A stretch of DNA of 64,000 nt. Source: Pontiellaceae bacterium B12227 (GTDB lineage: Bacteria > Verrucomicrobiota > Kiritimatiellia > Kiritimatiellales > Pontiellaceae). Below the pieces are notes generated by a model. It worked only from the letters and a program-made list of their open reading frames with translations. It searched no databases and was not told where the DNA came from. The stretch is from NCBI GenBank assembly GCA_029432775.1, contig JAROAZ010000027.1, positions 1 through 64,000 of the forward strand. Reading direction: 5' to 3'. The position numbers and the translations under genes are program-made. Below, piece after piece: positions 8,306 through 16,876 of this stretch. Position 1 is the first letter of the stretch; each line of letters starts with the position of its first letter.

Positions 8306-9306
8306 CCGCGGCTCCCTCTCCACTTAATCGGCCGAATGGCGGCTTCGAGCAGCAGCAGCAGGATCGCTGCTCCCACAAACCATTGAAAACGCTCGGTCCA
8401 GGTTTTCGACATGCGGGATTCCCGCTCTTCCCGCTGCAGCTCCGCAATGCCTTGCTGGTAAATACGCTCCAGTCCGAAGTCGCCCGGTGCAGAGCGGACG
8501 TAGAAGCCGCCGGTTTCAAATGCAACCCGTTCCAGCAGCTCTTCATTCAGCGAACTCTTTACCACGTTGCCGTCTTTATCCTTAACAAAACCATCCGAGG
8601 TCTGAATCAGCTCTCCTTCACGTGTGCCGACGCCGATGGCAAATACGCGAATATTTTCTTCCTTCAGTCGCGGCAGCAGCGAGAGCAGATCGCCGGTTGT
8701 ACTTTCACCATCTGAAATCAGGATGATCACCTTATCAGCCTGCATCTCTTCGGCCTTCTCAAAACTCTCAATGGAGGTTTCCAGTGCCCGGAAAAGATCA
8801 GTACCGCCGATCGGAACAATACCGGCATAGATATCATCGAGCATCATCAGGAAAGCGGCATAGTCGATTGTCGCCGGGCACTGCAGAAATGCATCGCCGG
8901 AAAAAGCAACGATGCCGATCCGGTCGCCGCGCAGCTCTTTGACCAAATCCCGCACGCCCCACTTCGCCTGCTGAAGGCGGTTGGGTTTAATATCCTGAGC
9001 CAGCATACTTTTTGATGTGTCGAGTGCCACCAGAATGCTCAGTCCGCGCTGTTTAACAGCTTCCCACCGGAAGCCCCACTGGGGCCGCGCCACGGCGGCA
9101 ATGGCCAAGGCCAGAACAAGGAGGCGCAGCAAGTTTTTGAGCCGCTGCCGCCGAGGCGACAAGAGCGGCAGCATGGTTGCCCAGAGGCCCTCATCCGCCA
9201 TACGTTTCAGCAGGCTTTGACGGCGCTTCAGCATCAGCCCGGTAATCAGCAAGAGCGGTACCAGGGCAAACAGCCACATTAGAATGTCGGAGTCATGCCA
9301 TTTCAT
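8302..9306 (-). CDS. batB: BatB-like VWA-domain membrane protein
   Basis: The 334-residue protein has N-terminal membrane helices ('MWLFALVPLLLITGLML' and 'LKNLLRLLVLALAIAAVARPQWG'). A von Willebrand factor A domain follows, with an intact metal site: DxSxS in 'VALDTSKSM', the conserved Thr in 'GGTDLFRAL', and Asp in 'ILISDGEST'. A C-terminal helix 'WFVGAAILLLLLEAAIRP' anchors it again. VWA domains bind partners through a divalent metal. The ATG overlaps the batA stop by one base (TGATG), so the two are translationally coupled. Confidence 0.9.
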   Translation of the reverse strand: MKWHDSDILMWLFALVPLLLITGLMLKRRQSLLKRMADEGLWATMLPLLSPRRQRLKNLLRLLVLALAIAAVARPQWGFRWEAVKQRGLSILVALDTSKSMLAQDIKPNRLQQAKWGVRDLVKELRGDRIGIVAFSGDAFLQCPATIDYAAFLMMLDDIYAGIVPIGGTDLFRALETSIESFEKAEEMQADKVIILISDGESTTGDLLSLLPRLKEENIRVFAIGVGTREGELIQTSDGFVKDKDGNVVKSSLNEELLERVAFETGGFYVRSAPGDFGLERIYQQGIAELQREERESRMSKTWTERFQWFVGAAILLLLLEAAIRPIKWRGSRG

Positions 9307-10271
9307 CAGGGGAGCCTCCCGATTCTGCTTAGTCCGATCAGCTGTTCCAGTCCCAGGAACAGGATGCCGGCAATCAGCCAGCCTTTGGAGGTTTCCTCAA
9401 AGCGCGTAAAACGCTCCACTTCAATCTCGGTTTTTTCCAATAGATCGATCTCGGCATAGACCGACTCAAGCGTTTCCAGATCCTTGGCACGATAAAACTT
9501 TGCGAGTGTGGTTGAGGCAATGTCCTGAAGCGTCTCTTCATCCACTTCCTGCCGCTGCATAAAGAAGCCGCTGCGCGCACCGCCAACGCCAATCGTGTAG
9601 ACTTTAACTCCGACTGCCTCAGCCACTGCTGCCGCATTATCGGGCGACACGGTCCCGGCATTATTCGCCCCGTCGGTCAGCAGAATGATGACCTTGCTTT
9701 TGGCCTCACTCTCCTGCAGGCGGTTGATCGCCGACATCATTCCATCGCCGATGGCCGTACGGTTGCCGTCGAGCATGCCGGTGTGCAGGCCATCCATGCG
9801 CTGAGTCAGCCAGCCGTGGTCCAGCGTAAGCGGGGCGATGGCATAGGGGACCGTGGCGAAGGCCACCATGCCGATGCGGTCGTTCGGACGGTTTTCAAGG
9901 AAGCGGGTGATCACTTCCTTCGAGGCCTCCAGCCGGCTCATGCGCCGTCCGAATTTTTGAAAATCCTGGGTGTCCATGGATTTAGAAAGGTCCATGAGCA
10001 GAATAATATCCACCGCTTCGGTTCGAACGCGGCTGTCTTCCAGCCCGCGTTGCGGACGGGCCAGGGCAACCACGAGGCAGGTTAAGCCGAGTGTGTAGAA
10101 CAAGGGGATAACCGGCTGCAGTCGCATGCGCCAGGTTTTCGGCAGTCCTTTAAGCACCGCGCTGCTGCTGAACTGCATCGACTGCTTACGCACCATGAAC
10201 CAGCGCAACCAGAGCAGCACCGGGATCAGGAGCAGGAGTAATAAGAAATAGGGATGTGCGAGACTAAGCAC
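9306..10271 (-). CDS. batA: BatA-like VWA-domain membrane protein
   Basis: Hydrophobic N-terminal segments ('PYFLLLLLLIPVLLWLRWFMV' and 'VIPLFYTLGLTCLVVALARPQRG') precede a VWA domain with a complete metal-binding site (DLSKSMD, 'GNRTAIGDGM', 'ILLTDGANNAG'). A C-terminal membrane helix follows ('GWLIAGILFLGLEQLIGL'). The 321-residue length is typical of BatA. Translation appears to start at a GTG (10271) that overlaps the upstream TAG stop, with GGGGAGG before it. This gene and batB probably form the metal-dependent adhesion part of the complex. Confidence 0.9.
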   Translation of the reverse strand: MLSLAHPYFLLLLLLIPVLLWLRWFMVRKQSMQFSSSAVLKGLPKTWRMRLQPVIPLFYTLGLTCLVVALARPQRGLEDSRVRTEAVDIILLMDLSKSMDTQDFQKFGRRMSRLEASKEVITRFLENRPNDRIGMVAFATVPYAIAPLTLDHGWLTQRMDGLHTGMLDGNRTAIGDGMMSAINRLQESEAKSKVIILLTDGANNAGTVSPDNAAAVAEAVGVKVYTIGVGGARSGFFMQRQEVDEETLQDIASTTLAKFYRAKDLETLESVYAEIDLLEKTEIEVERFTRFEETSKGWLIAGILFLGLEQLIGLSRIGRLP

Positions 10272-11242
10272 TATTTCACCTCCCCGGTTTGCTTGGTTTC
10301 CTCAACAAACTGCTGAGTTGTTTCAAAGGCGGTTTCCATGGTGGAGCGGTCGGGGTGGCCTTTGGCAAATTTTACGATATCGGCCTGACGCATAAACTCC
10401 TGGAGAATACCTTTCTGCAATCCGTCGAGTTCCGGAGACTTGCTCATCTCTTCCACGATTTCTTCGGTGGTTTCATCCGGAGCATTCAGACAGAAACGTC
10501 CTTCGAGATAGGTACGCAGAATCAATGAGAGTTCGGTGTAGAATGGTTTGCATTCATCCTTTTCCAGCAATCCCCGGTTCTTCAGCGCTTCCAATGCCTG
10601 GAAAGCTAGCACGTGCGGAGGAATCGGCGGAGCACTCGGGATCAGGGTGTCGCGGTTTTTCCAGAGTCTGGAAGTAATCAGACCAATCAGGAAGGCGGCA
10701 ATGGCGGACCCGAGGACAATCCAGATCCATTCCGGAATCCGGCCGGGCAGCTTGTGGACGTTTTTGATATCGGCAATTTGAGTCGATTCATCATTCAACG
10801 ACGTTCCAACCTGCAGAGTGACGGCCGGGAAATTCGTGCTTAAGAGTTGCCCGCCCAGTGCGCAGGAAACCATGCCGGTGGAAACGGGATGTTCGCCGAG
10901 GCGGAACGAGGTGATTGAGTAGCGGCTTTCTGATTGGGTCAGTCCGTCTTCCCTCGGTACGTCGGTCCAATCTCTGGAAAGCAGAACCACATCCTTCTCT
11001 CTTCCAATCTCCGGAAGAGTCAACGTGCCGTTGGTCGGGAAAAAGGCCGTAACGATCAGCTCAACCGGATCGCCGACCAGGATGGCTTCGCGGTCGACGG
11101 AGTATTCAACCGTCAGCCGGTCCTGAGGATACTCCTTCGGCTCCTCCGGTTTGCAACCCACCAGAACCAGGGGAAGAAGGAGCCACGGAACAACACGGAT
11201 GGCCGCGGATTCTAAAAATAGTCTGTGTTTTACTGTGTTCAT
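10271..11242 (-). CDS. Bat-operon lipoprotein with BatD-like beta-domain and DUF4381-like tail
   Basis: The product has a lipobox (LVLVGC) after a hydrophobic stretch. A beta-rich domain follows ('LTVEYSVDREAILVGDPVELIVTAFFPTNG', resembling the start of BatD domains), then a membrane helix ('WIWIVLGSAIAAFLIGLITSRLW'). The helical cytoplasmic tail contains 'LAFQALEALKNRGLLEKDECKPFYTELSLILRTYLEGRF', typical of DUF4381 and related Bat-operon proteins. The first 19 residues before the lipoprotein signal (MNTVKHRLFLES...) are encoded by an intergenic repeat (11191-11251). The ATG at 11242 is therefore only one possible start; a GTG within that stretch is the alternative. Confidence 0.75.
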   Translation of the reverse strand: MNTVKHRLFLESAAIRVVPWLLLPLVLVGCKPEEPKEYPQDRLTVEYSVDREAILVGDPVELIVTAFFPTNGTLTLPEIGREKDVVLLSRDWTDVPREDGLTQSESRYSITSFRLGEHPVSTGMVSCALGGQLLSTNFPAVTLQVGTSLNDESTQIADIKNVHKLPGRIPEWIWIVLGSAIAAFLIGLITSRLWKNRDTLIPSAPPIPPHVLAFQALEALKNRGLLEKDECKPFYTELSLILRTYLEGRFCLNAPDETTEEIVEEMSKSPELDGLQKGILQEFMRQADIVKFAKGHPDRSTMETAFETTQQFVEETKQTGEVK

Positions 11243-11251
11243 CTATGGCTA
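11191..11251. repeat. Intergenic repeat, 'GTGTTCATCTATGGCTAA' type, read as a leader peptide
   Basis: This segment contains ACACGGATGGCCGCGGATTC and GTGTTCATCTATGGCTAA, which I recognise as parts of a dispersed environmental repeat ('...cacagatgaacacagat...'). It covers the junction between the DUF58 stop (11249) and the next start (11242), and continues into the coding sequence of the lipoprotein. Confidence 0.5.
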
Positions 11252-12139
11252 ACGTCTCTGTGCCCGTTGGCGGAAGAATTTGATAAATTGTTTGTCGTAG
11301 GGTTCGCCGGCGAAGAGGCGGACGGTGTCGATGCCGGCTTTGCGATGCAGATCATCGACGGCTTCGGCGCGTTTTTCCTGATCCATCGCCAGCTTCCGGC
11401 GCACTTTTTTGCTGGAGGTGTCGACCAGTACGGTTTCGCCGGTTTCGGCGTCGTGCCAGTTGACGAGTCCGATATCCGGCCAGGCAATTTCGCGCTTATC
11501 GCCCACGACCACGCTGATGAGGTCGTGCCGGCGGGCGGAGATCTTCAGGAGTTGTTCATAGTCGTCGTTAAACATGAAATCCGAAATCAGGAAGGTGACA
11601 TTTTTACGGGTGCTGATATGGTTCAGATAATCCAGTGCGGGAACGGCATTGGTGCCTTTGCCCTGCGGTTGATGGCTCAGCATCTCGCGAACGAGGCGGA
11701 GCACATGGCGCGTTCCTTTTTTCGGCGGGATATATTTCTCAACCTCTTCGGCAAAGAGAATCAGGCCGATGCGATCGTTGTTGCGGATGGCCGAGAAGGC
11801 CAGTACAGCGGCGACTTCCGCAGCGAGGTCGCGCTTCATCTGGTTGCCGCTGCCGAACAGGTTGGAGGCGGAAACATCGACCACCAGCATGACGGTCATT
11901 TCGCGCTCTTCCACAAATTTCTTAATGTGCGGCGCGCCGGTACGGGCGGTTACATTCCAGTCAATCGTTCGGATGTCGTCGCCGGGCACATATTCGCGGA
12001 CTTCGTCGAACTCCATGCCGCGCCCTTTAAACGTGGAATGGTATTGCCCGGCAAACACGTCATTCACGGCGTGTTTGGTGGTGATCTGAATGCGCCGAAC
12101 CTTCTTCAGCAGTTCTTTGTGGTCGATAGAGTCGTTCAT
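11249..12139 (-). CDS. DUF58 domain protein (operon A)
   Basis: This 296-residue cytoplasmic protein has the DUF58 signature 'REYVPGDDIRTIDWNVTARTGAPHIKKF'. A VWA-like core follows with a metal-site motif DVSASN and 'ATFLISDF'-type strands ('NVTFLISDFMFNDDYEQLLK'). DUF58 proteins are regularly encoded next to MoxR ATPases and are thought to be their partners. The gene is 71 bp downstream of moxR, a gap filled by a short repeat array. No signal peptide is seen. Confidence 0.9.
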   Translation of the reverse strand: MNDSIDHKELLKKVRRIQITTKHAVNDVFAGQYHSTFKGRGMEFDEVREYVPGDDIRTIDWNVTARTGAPHIKKFVEEREMTVMLVVDVSASNLFGSGNQMKRDLAAEVAAVLAFSAIRNNDRIGLILFAEEVEKYIPPKKGTRHVLRLVREMLSHQPQGKGTNAVPALDYLNHISTRKNVTFLISDFMFNDDYEQLLKISARRHDLISVVVGDKREIAWPDIGLVNWHDAETGETVLVDTSSKKVRRKLAMDQEKRAEAVDDLHRKAGIDTVRLFAGEPYDKQFIKFFRQRAQRR

Positions 12140-12145
12140 GATTCG

Positions 12146-12210
12146 CGTGAAAAGTGAGCCGTGAGCCGTGAGCCGTGAGGGAAATCACGTTTCACGGCTC
12201 AATCGTCACG
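12146..12210. repeat. GTGAGCC tandem and inverted repeat between moxR and DUF58
   Basis: GTGAGCC is repeated about three and a half times (12154-12178). Its inverted copy TCACGGCTC occurs at 12192-12200, with TCACG again at 12205-12209. The stretch can fold into a hairpin. It fills almost the whole gap between the two genes and contains no coding signal. Confidence 0.7.
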
Positions 12211-13197
12211 TTAGGGCACCGGGATTTCAGAGAGGATTTTCTCGATGAGATCTTCGCTGGTCATCTCTTCGGCTTCGGCCTCGTAGGAGACGATGACTCG
12301 GTGACGAAGCACATCCGGAGCAATTGATTTTACATCCTGAGGTGTTACATAGCCGCGGCCCTGCATGAAGGCATGCGCCCGGGCACCCATGGTCAGATTG
12401 ATGGTGGCACGCGGGGAGGCGCCGTATTGGAGATAGTCTTTGATATCGAGGTTGTACTTCTCCGGCTCGCGAGTGGCGAAGACAATGCTGAGGATGTAGT
12501 CCTTGATCTTATCGTCGATGTAGATCTCGTCCACGATCTCGCGGGCCTTGAGAATCTCGTCGGGATGCAGCACGGCGTTAATCGGAATTTCGGTGTTGGA
12601 GTGGGCCATGCGGTCCAGAATGCGGCGCTCTTCTTCGATGGTCGGGTAGCCGACCTTGAGCTTGAGCATGAAACGGTCAACCTGTGCTTCGGGCAGAGGA
12701 TAGGTGCCTTCCTGCTCAATCGGGTTTTCCGTGGCCATCACGAGGAACGGTTTCGGAAGTTTGAATGTTTCGTCGCCGATCGTAACCTGTTTTTCCTGCA
12801 TGGCTTCGAGCAGGGCGCTTTGCACCTTGGCCGGTGCGCGGTTGATTTCGTCGGCCAGAATGACGTTGGCAAAAACGGGGCCTTTCTTAATAATGAAGTC
12901 GCCGTCTTTCTGGTTGTAGATCAGCGTACCGATGATATCGGCAGGAAGCAGGTCGGGCGTGAACTGGATGCGCTGGAAGGCGGTGTCGAGCGCCTGGGCG
13001 AGGGTGTTGATGGTCAGCGTTTTAGCCAGACCGGGAACTCCTTCGAGCAACACGTGGCCGTTGGCCAACAGGCTGATGATCAACCGGTCGATTAAATATT
13101 CCTGACCGACGATCACTTTTCCAATTTCAGATTTGAGGGTGGGCACGAATGCGCTCTGCTCGCGCACTTTCTGGTTAATAACTTCGATTCCAGCCAT
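12211..13197 (-). CDS. MoxR family AAA+ ATPase (operon A)
   Basis: The 328-residue MoxR-type ATPase contains Walker A in 'LLEGVPGLAKTLTINTLA' (about 54-71) and Walker B in 'VILADEINRAPAKVQSALLEAMQEKQVTI'. The sensor motif is 'VMATENPIEQEGTYPLPEAQVDRF'. The C-terminal lid contains 'YGASPRATINLTMGARAHAFMQGRGYVTPQDVK'. It is first in operon A and probably uses ATP to remodel or activate the DUF58/VWA partners. The start ATG has an upstream AAGGAG-like sequence. Confidence 0.95.
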   Translation of the reverse strand: MAGIEVINQKVREQSAFVPTLKSEIGKVIVGQEYLIDRLIISLLANGHVLLEGVPGLAKTLTINTLAQALDTAFQRIQFTPDLLPADIIGTLIYNQKDGDFIIKKGPVFANVILADEINRAPAKVQSALLEAMQEKQVTIGDETFKLPKPFLVMATENPIEQEGTYPLPEAQVDRFMLKLKVGYPTIEEERRILDRMAHSNTEIPINAVLHPDEILKAREIVDEIYIDDKIKDYILSIVFATREPEKYNLDIKDYLQYGASPRATINLTMGARAHAFMQGRGYVTPQDVKSIAPDVLRHRVIVSYEAEAEEMTSEDLIEKILSEIPVP

Positions 13198-13265
13198 TCC
13201 AGCTACTCCTTGTTATAAGTGGTTAATGCGATGTTCGACCGCCAACCTTATTCCGCGTTCAAAAT

Positions 13266-13718
13266 TCATGTATTAAATTGTCGCACGGCCTCAAACAGCA
13301 CGATGGCCGCACAGTTCGACAAATTAAGGGAGCGCACGTTATCGAGTTTGATCGGAATATTCAAGACCCGGTCGGGCTCTTGTGCATCGATAATTTCATC
13401 GGGCAGACCATAGGTTTCGTTGCCGAATATCAGGTAGTCGCCCGGAGCGAACTCCGCATTGTGGAATATCGTTGAGCCCGCGGTGGAAAAGAAATATTTG
13501 CACCCCTCGGGATTTTTCTCCACAAAGGTTTCAAAGTCGGGATAGACGTTGATGTCCACCGAGTCCCAGTAATCGAGTCCCGCGCGGCGGACGGCCCGGT
13601 CGTCAATATCGAACCCGAGCGGCTCAATCAGGTGCAGCCGCGAGCCGGTGGCGGCACAAAGGCGGGACACATTACCCGTGTTTGGCGGAATGGAGGGGTA
13701 GACCAGCACAATATTCAT
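13266..13718 (-). CDS. trmL: tRNA (cytidine/uridine-34 2'-O)-methyltransferase TrmL
   Basis: TrmL methylates the 2'-OH of the wobble nucleotide in tRNA-Leu isoacceptors using S-adenosylmethionine. The sequence has the SPOUT landmarks: 'MNIVLVYPSIPPNTGNVSRLCAATGSRLHLIEPLGF' at the start, 'YLIFGNETYGLPDEI' in the knot, and 'VRSLNLSNCAAIVLFEAVRQ' at the end. I chose the ATG at 13718 because it matches the normal TrmL start and has GGAAG upstream. The frame is open to an ATG at 13793, which would add 25 unrelated residues. At about 150 residues it has the usual family length. It precedes operon A with a gap of about 70 bp. Confidence 0.92.
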   Translation of the reverse strand: MNIVLVYPSIPPNTGNVSRLCAATGSRLHLIEPLGFDIDDRAVRRAGLDYWDSVDINVYPDFETFVEKNPEGCKYFFSTAGSTIFHNAEFAPGDYLIFGNETYGLPDEIIDAQEPDRVLNIPIKLDNVRSLNLSNCAAIVLFEAVRQFNT

Positions 13719-13818
13719 CGGGACTTCCGGCCATTGGAAATCCATCTCCACCCGCTTACGATCTGAGAAGCGCATCTGTTCGTTCTTTTTCATAGAGCCG
13801 CATAAAATACCGTTCCTG

Positions 13819-13843
13819 TGGGCAGGCTGGAAGCCTGCGGTAC
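13819..13843. repeat. Palindromic repeat GCAGGCT-GGAAGCCTGC type
   Basis: GGCAGGCTGGAAGCCTGC can pair as GCAGGCT with AGCCTGC. It ends in GGTAC. The same short element is a common intergenic repeat in planctomycete and verrucomicrobial genomes as far as I recall. Here it lies between trmL and the sulfatase terminator. Confidence 0.55.
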
Positions 13844-13844
13844 G

Positions 13845-13875
13845 TAAAAAAAAACGCGGGCGAAAAGCCCGCGTT
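13845..13875 (-). terminator. Rho-independent terminator of the sulfatase gene
   Basis: On the minus strand AACGCGGGC and GCCCGCGTT form a strong stem (13853-13874) with loop TTTTC, followed by a run of eight or nine T residues. It is about 26 bp after the sulfatase stop. Confidence 0.9.
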
Positions 13876-13882
13876 CCTCATT

Positions 13883-13897
13883 TTCCAGGGGTTGGAA
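13883..13897. repeat. Dispersed palindrome TTCCA-N5-TGGAA (intergenic copy)
   Basis: Arms TTTTCCA and TGGAAAA surround GGGGT. It lies between the sulfatase stop codon and its terminator. Confidence 0.85.
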
Positions 13898-13900
13898 AAA

Positions 13901-15463
13901 CTAGCGTTCGCCGACAGCCCCTTTAGTCATGGTTTCAATCACCTGGTCCAGGCTGAAACTGGCCGCCTTCTGGCGTGGAGGATATTCCTTGAAGGTGCTG
14001 AGGAATTCGCCCACATAGGCCTGAGCCGGTACGAGCAGATAGGCACGGTCGATCATCCAGTCATAATAGGTGTTGGAGGTGATCGGCCCGCGTTCGTACG
14101 GGTCGCGGCGAAGGTTCATAATCAGCGGCACGCGCAGCGGAACGAATGGTTCCATCCAGACGCGGAACGTACCAACGGTCTGCTGTTCCATGAAGACCAT
14201 CTTCCATGCCTTATACCGCAGGGCCGTCAGGTCGCCATCGTCGGAGAAGTAGAAGATCTCTTTACGGGGAGACTCCACGTTATCCGGATCTTTCAGATGA
14301 TCCATCAGGTTATAGCCATCGAGATGAACTTTATAATCACGACCCAGTGCTTTGGAGGTATATCCGTCGAGCAGGTCTTCCTTGATGTCGGTTTTGCCGG
14401 CGGCCGCCAGGAAAGTCGGGAGCCAGTCCATATGGTGAACAATGCCGTTGGAGACGGTGTCGGGCTTAATGACGCCCGGCCAGCGAACGGCACACGGCAC
14501 ACGCCATCCACCTTCCCAGTTGGTGTTCTTTTCTCCGCGGAACGGAGTGGAAGCGGCATCCGGCCAGGTGTTGTAGTGTGGGCCGTTGTCGGTGGAATAA
14601 TGAACGATCGTGTTGTCGGCAATACCAAGCTCGTCCAGTAGCGCGAGGAAATCGCCGATATGCATATCGTGTTCGATCATGCCGCAGGTGTATTCATCGG
14701 CATTCGGATATTTCTTTCTAATCTCTGAGACTTTTCCATCATCCATGTGCGTGCGGAAGTGCATCCGGGTTCCGCTCCACCAGACAAACCACGGTTTCTT
14801 GGCTGCGTGCTGACGGCGGATGAAATCCATTGCAAGTTTGGAGGTTTCGTCATCGACGGTTTCCATGCGTTTTTTAGTCAGCGGGCCGGTGTCCTCGATC
14901 TTGCCATCCGCAGACGAGTTGATTACACCGCGCGGGCCGAACTTTTTACGGAAGGCCGGGTCTTTCGGGTAATCTTCATTTTCCGGTTCTTCTTCGGCAT
15001 TGAGGTGATAGAGGTTTCCGTAGAATTCATCGAATCCATGATTGGTCGGCAGGTGCTCGTCTCGATCGCCCAGATGGTTTTTACCAAACTGTCCGGTGGC
15101 ATAGCCCTGGTCTTTCAGCAACCCGGCAATCGTCGGGTCCAGCTCGTTCATGCCTTCCTTCGCGCCGGGCAGTCCGACTTTAGACAGGCCGGTGCGGAAA
15201 ACACTCTGCCCCATAATGAAGGAAGAACGGCCGGCGGTGCAGCTCTGCTCACCGTAATAATCGGTGAACAGCATGCCTTCATCCGCAATACGGTCAATGT
15301 TCGGCGTTTTATAGCCCATCATGCCTCGTGTATAGGCACTGATATTCGCCTGGCCGACGTCGTCGCCCCAGATCACGAGAATATTGGGCTTTTCGCCCGC
15401 GGCACTTCCAAGGATTGGAAGAAGTGTTGAAACGAGGCATAGGGTTGCCAGGTTCTTTTTCAT
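13901..15463 (-). CDS. Exported sulfatase, type I (Cys-type formylglycine)
   Basis: The 520-residue protein begins with a signal peptide (MKKNLATLCLVSTLLPILGSAAG). 'NILVIWGDDVGQANIS' provides two metal-ligand aspartates. The maturation motif C-T-A-G-R (C75) has the cysteine that is converted to formylglycine. 'FGKNHLGDRDEHLPTNHGFDEFYG' and 'HYSTDNGPHYNTWPDAASTPFRGEKNTNWEGGWRVPCAVRWPG' supply the other active-site residues. Type I sulfatases hydrolyse sulfate esters, often on algal or animal polysaccharides; the substrate is not readable. It is monocistronic, with a strong AGGAGGT ribosome site, an AT-rich upstream region (15464-15631) and a terminator at 13845. A dispersed palindrome falls inside the signal-peptide codons (15406-15420). 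Confidence 0.93.
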   Translation of the reverse strand: MKKNLATLCLVSTLLPILGSAAGEKPNILVIWGDDVGQANISAYTRGMMGYKTPNIDRIADEGMLFTDYYGEQSCTAGRSSFIMGQSVFRTGLSKVGLPGAKEGMNELDPTIAGLLKDQGYATGQFGKNHLGDRDEHLPTNHGFDEFYGNLYHLNAEEEPENEDYPKDPAFRKKFGPRGVINSSADGKIEDTGPLTKKRMETVDDETSKLAMDFIRRQHAAKKPWFVWWSGTRMHFRTHMDDGKVSEIRKKYPNADEYTCGMIEHDMHIGDFLALLDELGIADNTIVHYSTDNGPHYNTWPDAASTPFRGEKNTNWEGGWRVPCAVRWPGVIKPDTVSNGIVHHMDWLPTFLAAAGKTDIKEDLLDGYTSKALGRDYKVHLDGYNLMDHLKDPDNVESPRKEIFYFSDDGDLTALRYKAWKMVFMEQQTVGTFRVWMEPFVPLRVPLIMNLRRDPYERGPITSNTYYDWMIDRAYLLVPAQAYVGEFLSTFKEYPPRQKAASFSLDQVIETMTKGAVGER

Positions 15464-15631
15464 GCGGTACCTCCTGTTAGGTTTTAAAAAAAGTAAACAA
15501 AATGTCGGGGATGTTCTTGATAAGAAAAAGTGATTTTAATGACTGAAGTGAGATAGGCAATTTAAAAAGCACTAAAATTATCCTATTTGTATAATCCTCC
15601 CCGTCGCAAACCGGATTCCCGCATCTGCTAC

Positions 15632-16876
15632 CTACCGGCCGGGATTCAGCGGGGTCAGCGGCTCGGCTGTACGTTTTTCTTTCGGCCGAGCCTGTCTGTA
15701 TTCGGTAACAAATGCTTTTTCAAATGCCCGGCCGTCCCAGTTTGAAGCCGTATCTTTATAAAGCGTCTCCGAAAGCCGGTTCCAACCTTTGGAAAATTCA
15801 GGACTGAAAGGCGAACTCTGCCAGGCCAGCACTGCCGAGTAGGCCGCCTTCGGGTCATTCGCACGGCAGGCCGCAATGACCGCTTGGCGGGCCAGCCGCT
15901 CCGGCCGCTTCAGATCGTTCCAAACCTTGGAAACGATAGGATAGATCAGCGCCATCGGAAGAAGCCCCCACAGCCACTTCCAGTTGCGCGTTGGGGCGGA
16001 TGGGGTTTGCTGCACTTCGAATGCCGATCCTTCCCGCGTTACTGTTTTCAGTTTTTCGTCTACGGGATCCCACCACGTAAAAATGAGTTCCGGCAATGAA
16101 AACGTTCCGCCGCGACTGAACTGATATTTGATTACATCGATGCGTTCCGCCGTGGTCTCTCCACGATACGACTTATCGTGAATCTCCGGGCGGGCCGCAT
16201 AAACCTGAATGCCGTCCGGTGCCGAGAGATCCACATCCGGGAAAATCATGCCCGTGGTTTTATTTGCTTTGCGGGTGATGCGACGAATAACCACATCGCC
16301 CGGCTTCAGATCCTCTTCAGCGCCACCGGTCCAGGTCTGCTGGACCTTCATGTCCTCGACAGAAACCACAATGCCTTTTGTGCCCGGCGGGCGGCGCGAC
16401 TGAAAGTGCAGCGCTTCCGTGCTCCCCGTATGCGGTTCCGGGTCGGAAATATAATCCTTCTTCGCTTCGAACCGGATACGGATCGGCGGGATCTCAACTG
16501 TTCCACTCAGCTGCGTATACACGCGGAACTCATGCGCCTGCGTCAGCCAGGTATCGCCGCCAACCGTTTCACTGCCTACGCTCGGACTTCCCTCTTTAAT
16601 GAAAAAGGTCTGCGCGGTTTCCGGTAGATCAAACGAAGCTGTTCCACTGAACGGACCTCTTGCCCGCAGCGTAATCAGCAGGGGAACCCCTTCACCCACC
16701 CATGCTTCCTCAGTCCCCAACTCCGCTGTGATCGGGGCCGCTCGTGCAGGGACAATTATGGCTACAAGAAACACATAATTGAGAAAGAATAAGGAGCAAT
16801 TTAGGCACGAAAAGAATACCGAGCCGGCCCGTCTCTTCTTGTGAATTTTTGTGTTTTTTGTGGCTGAAAATATCAT
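15632..16876 (-). CDS. BatD-like exported protein (operon B)
   Basis: The protein has a beta-rich extracytoplasmic domain ('ITAELGTEEAWVGEGVPLLITLRARGPFSGTASFDLPE') with BatD-like elements ('FRVYTQLSGTVEIPPIRIRFEAKK'), and a membrane helix ('WKWLWGLLPMALIYPIVSKVW'). The helical cytoplasmic tail contains 'RQAVIAACRANDPKAAYSAVLAWQ'. The ATG at 16876 overlaps the upstream stop as ATGA and has GGAGA before it. The next codons (ATKNTKIHKKRRAG...) come from an intergenic hairpin repeat and precede the real signal-peptide core 'LNYVFLVAIIVPARA'. It is the last gene of operon B and is shorter than BatD of operon A (414 against 585 residues). Confidence 0.8.
   Translation of the reverse strand: MIFSATKNTKIHKKRRAGSVFFSCLNCSLFFLNYVFLVAIIVPARAAPITAELGTEEAWVGEGVPLLITLRARGPFSGTASFDLPETAQTFFIKEGSPSVGSETVGGDTWLTQAHEFRVYTQLSGTVEIPPIRIRFEAKKDYISDPEPHTGSTEALHFQSRRPPGTKGIVVSVEDMKVQQTWTGGAEEDLKPGDVVIRRITRKANKTTGMIFPDVDLSAPDGIQVYAARPEIHDKSYRGETTAERIDVIKYQFSRGGTFSLPELIFTWWDPVDEKLKTVTREGSAFEVQQTPSAPTRNWKWLWGLLPMALIYPIVSKVWNDLKRPERLARQAVIAACRANDPKAAYSAVLAWQSSPFSPEFSKGWNRLSETLYKDTASNWDGRAFEKAFVTEYRQARPKEKRTAEPLTPLNPGR
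16804..16864. repeat. GTGGC-family hairpin repeat, copy a (translated)
   Basis: The left arm remnant GGCACGAAAAG and the right arm TTGTGTTTTTTGTGGC form an eroded inverted repeat. It lies within the first codons of the BatD-like gene and is read in frame. Confidence 0.75.

Noticed and set aside
11225-12157. 310-codon plus-strand frame opposite DUF58
   Set aside because: It is antisense to a clearly conserved DUF58 gene and has no recognisable domain. Similar long antisense frames occur over MoxR (12373-13095), VWA (19144-19983) and EttA (52732-53643) because of GC-rich codon use.
12146-12210. Possible mini-CRISPR
   Set aside because: The units are 7 bp, adjacent, without spacers, and no cas genes are present.
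13266-13793. TrmL with a 25-residue N-terminal extension
   Set aside because: The extension has no ribosome site and no counterpart in the family. ATG 13718 matches the normal start.
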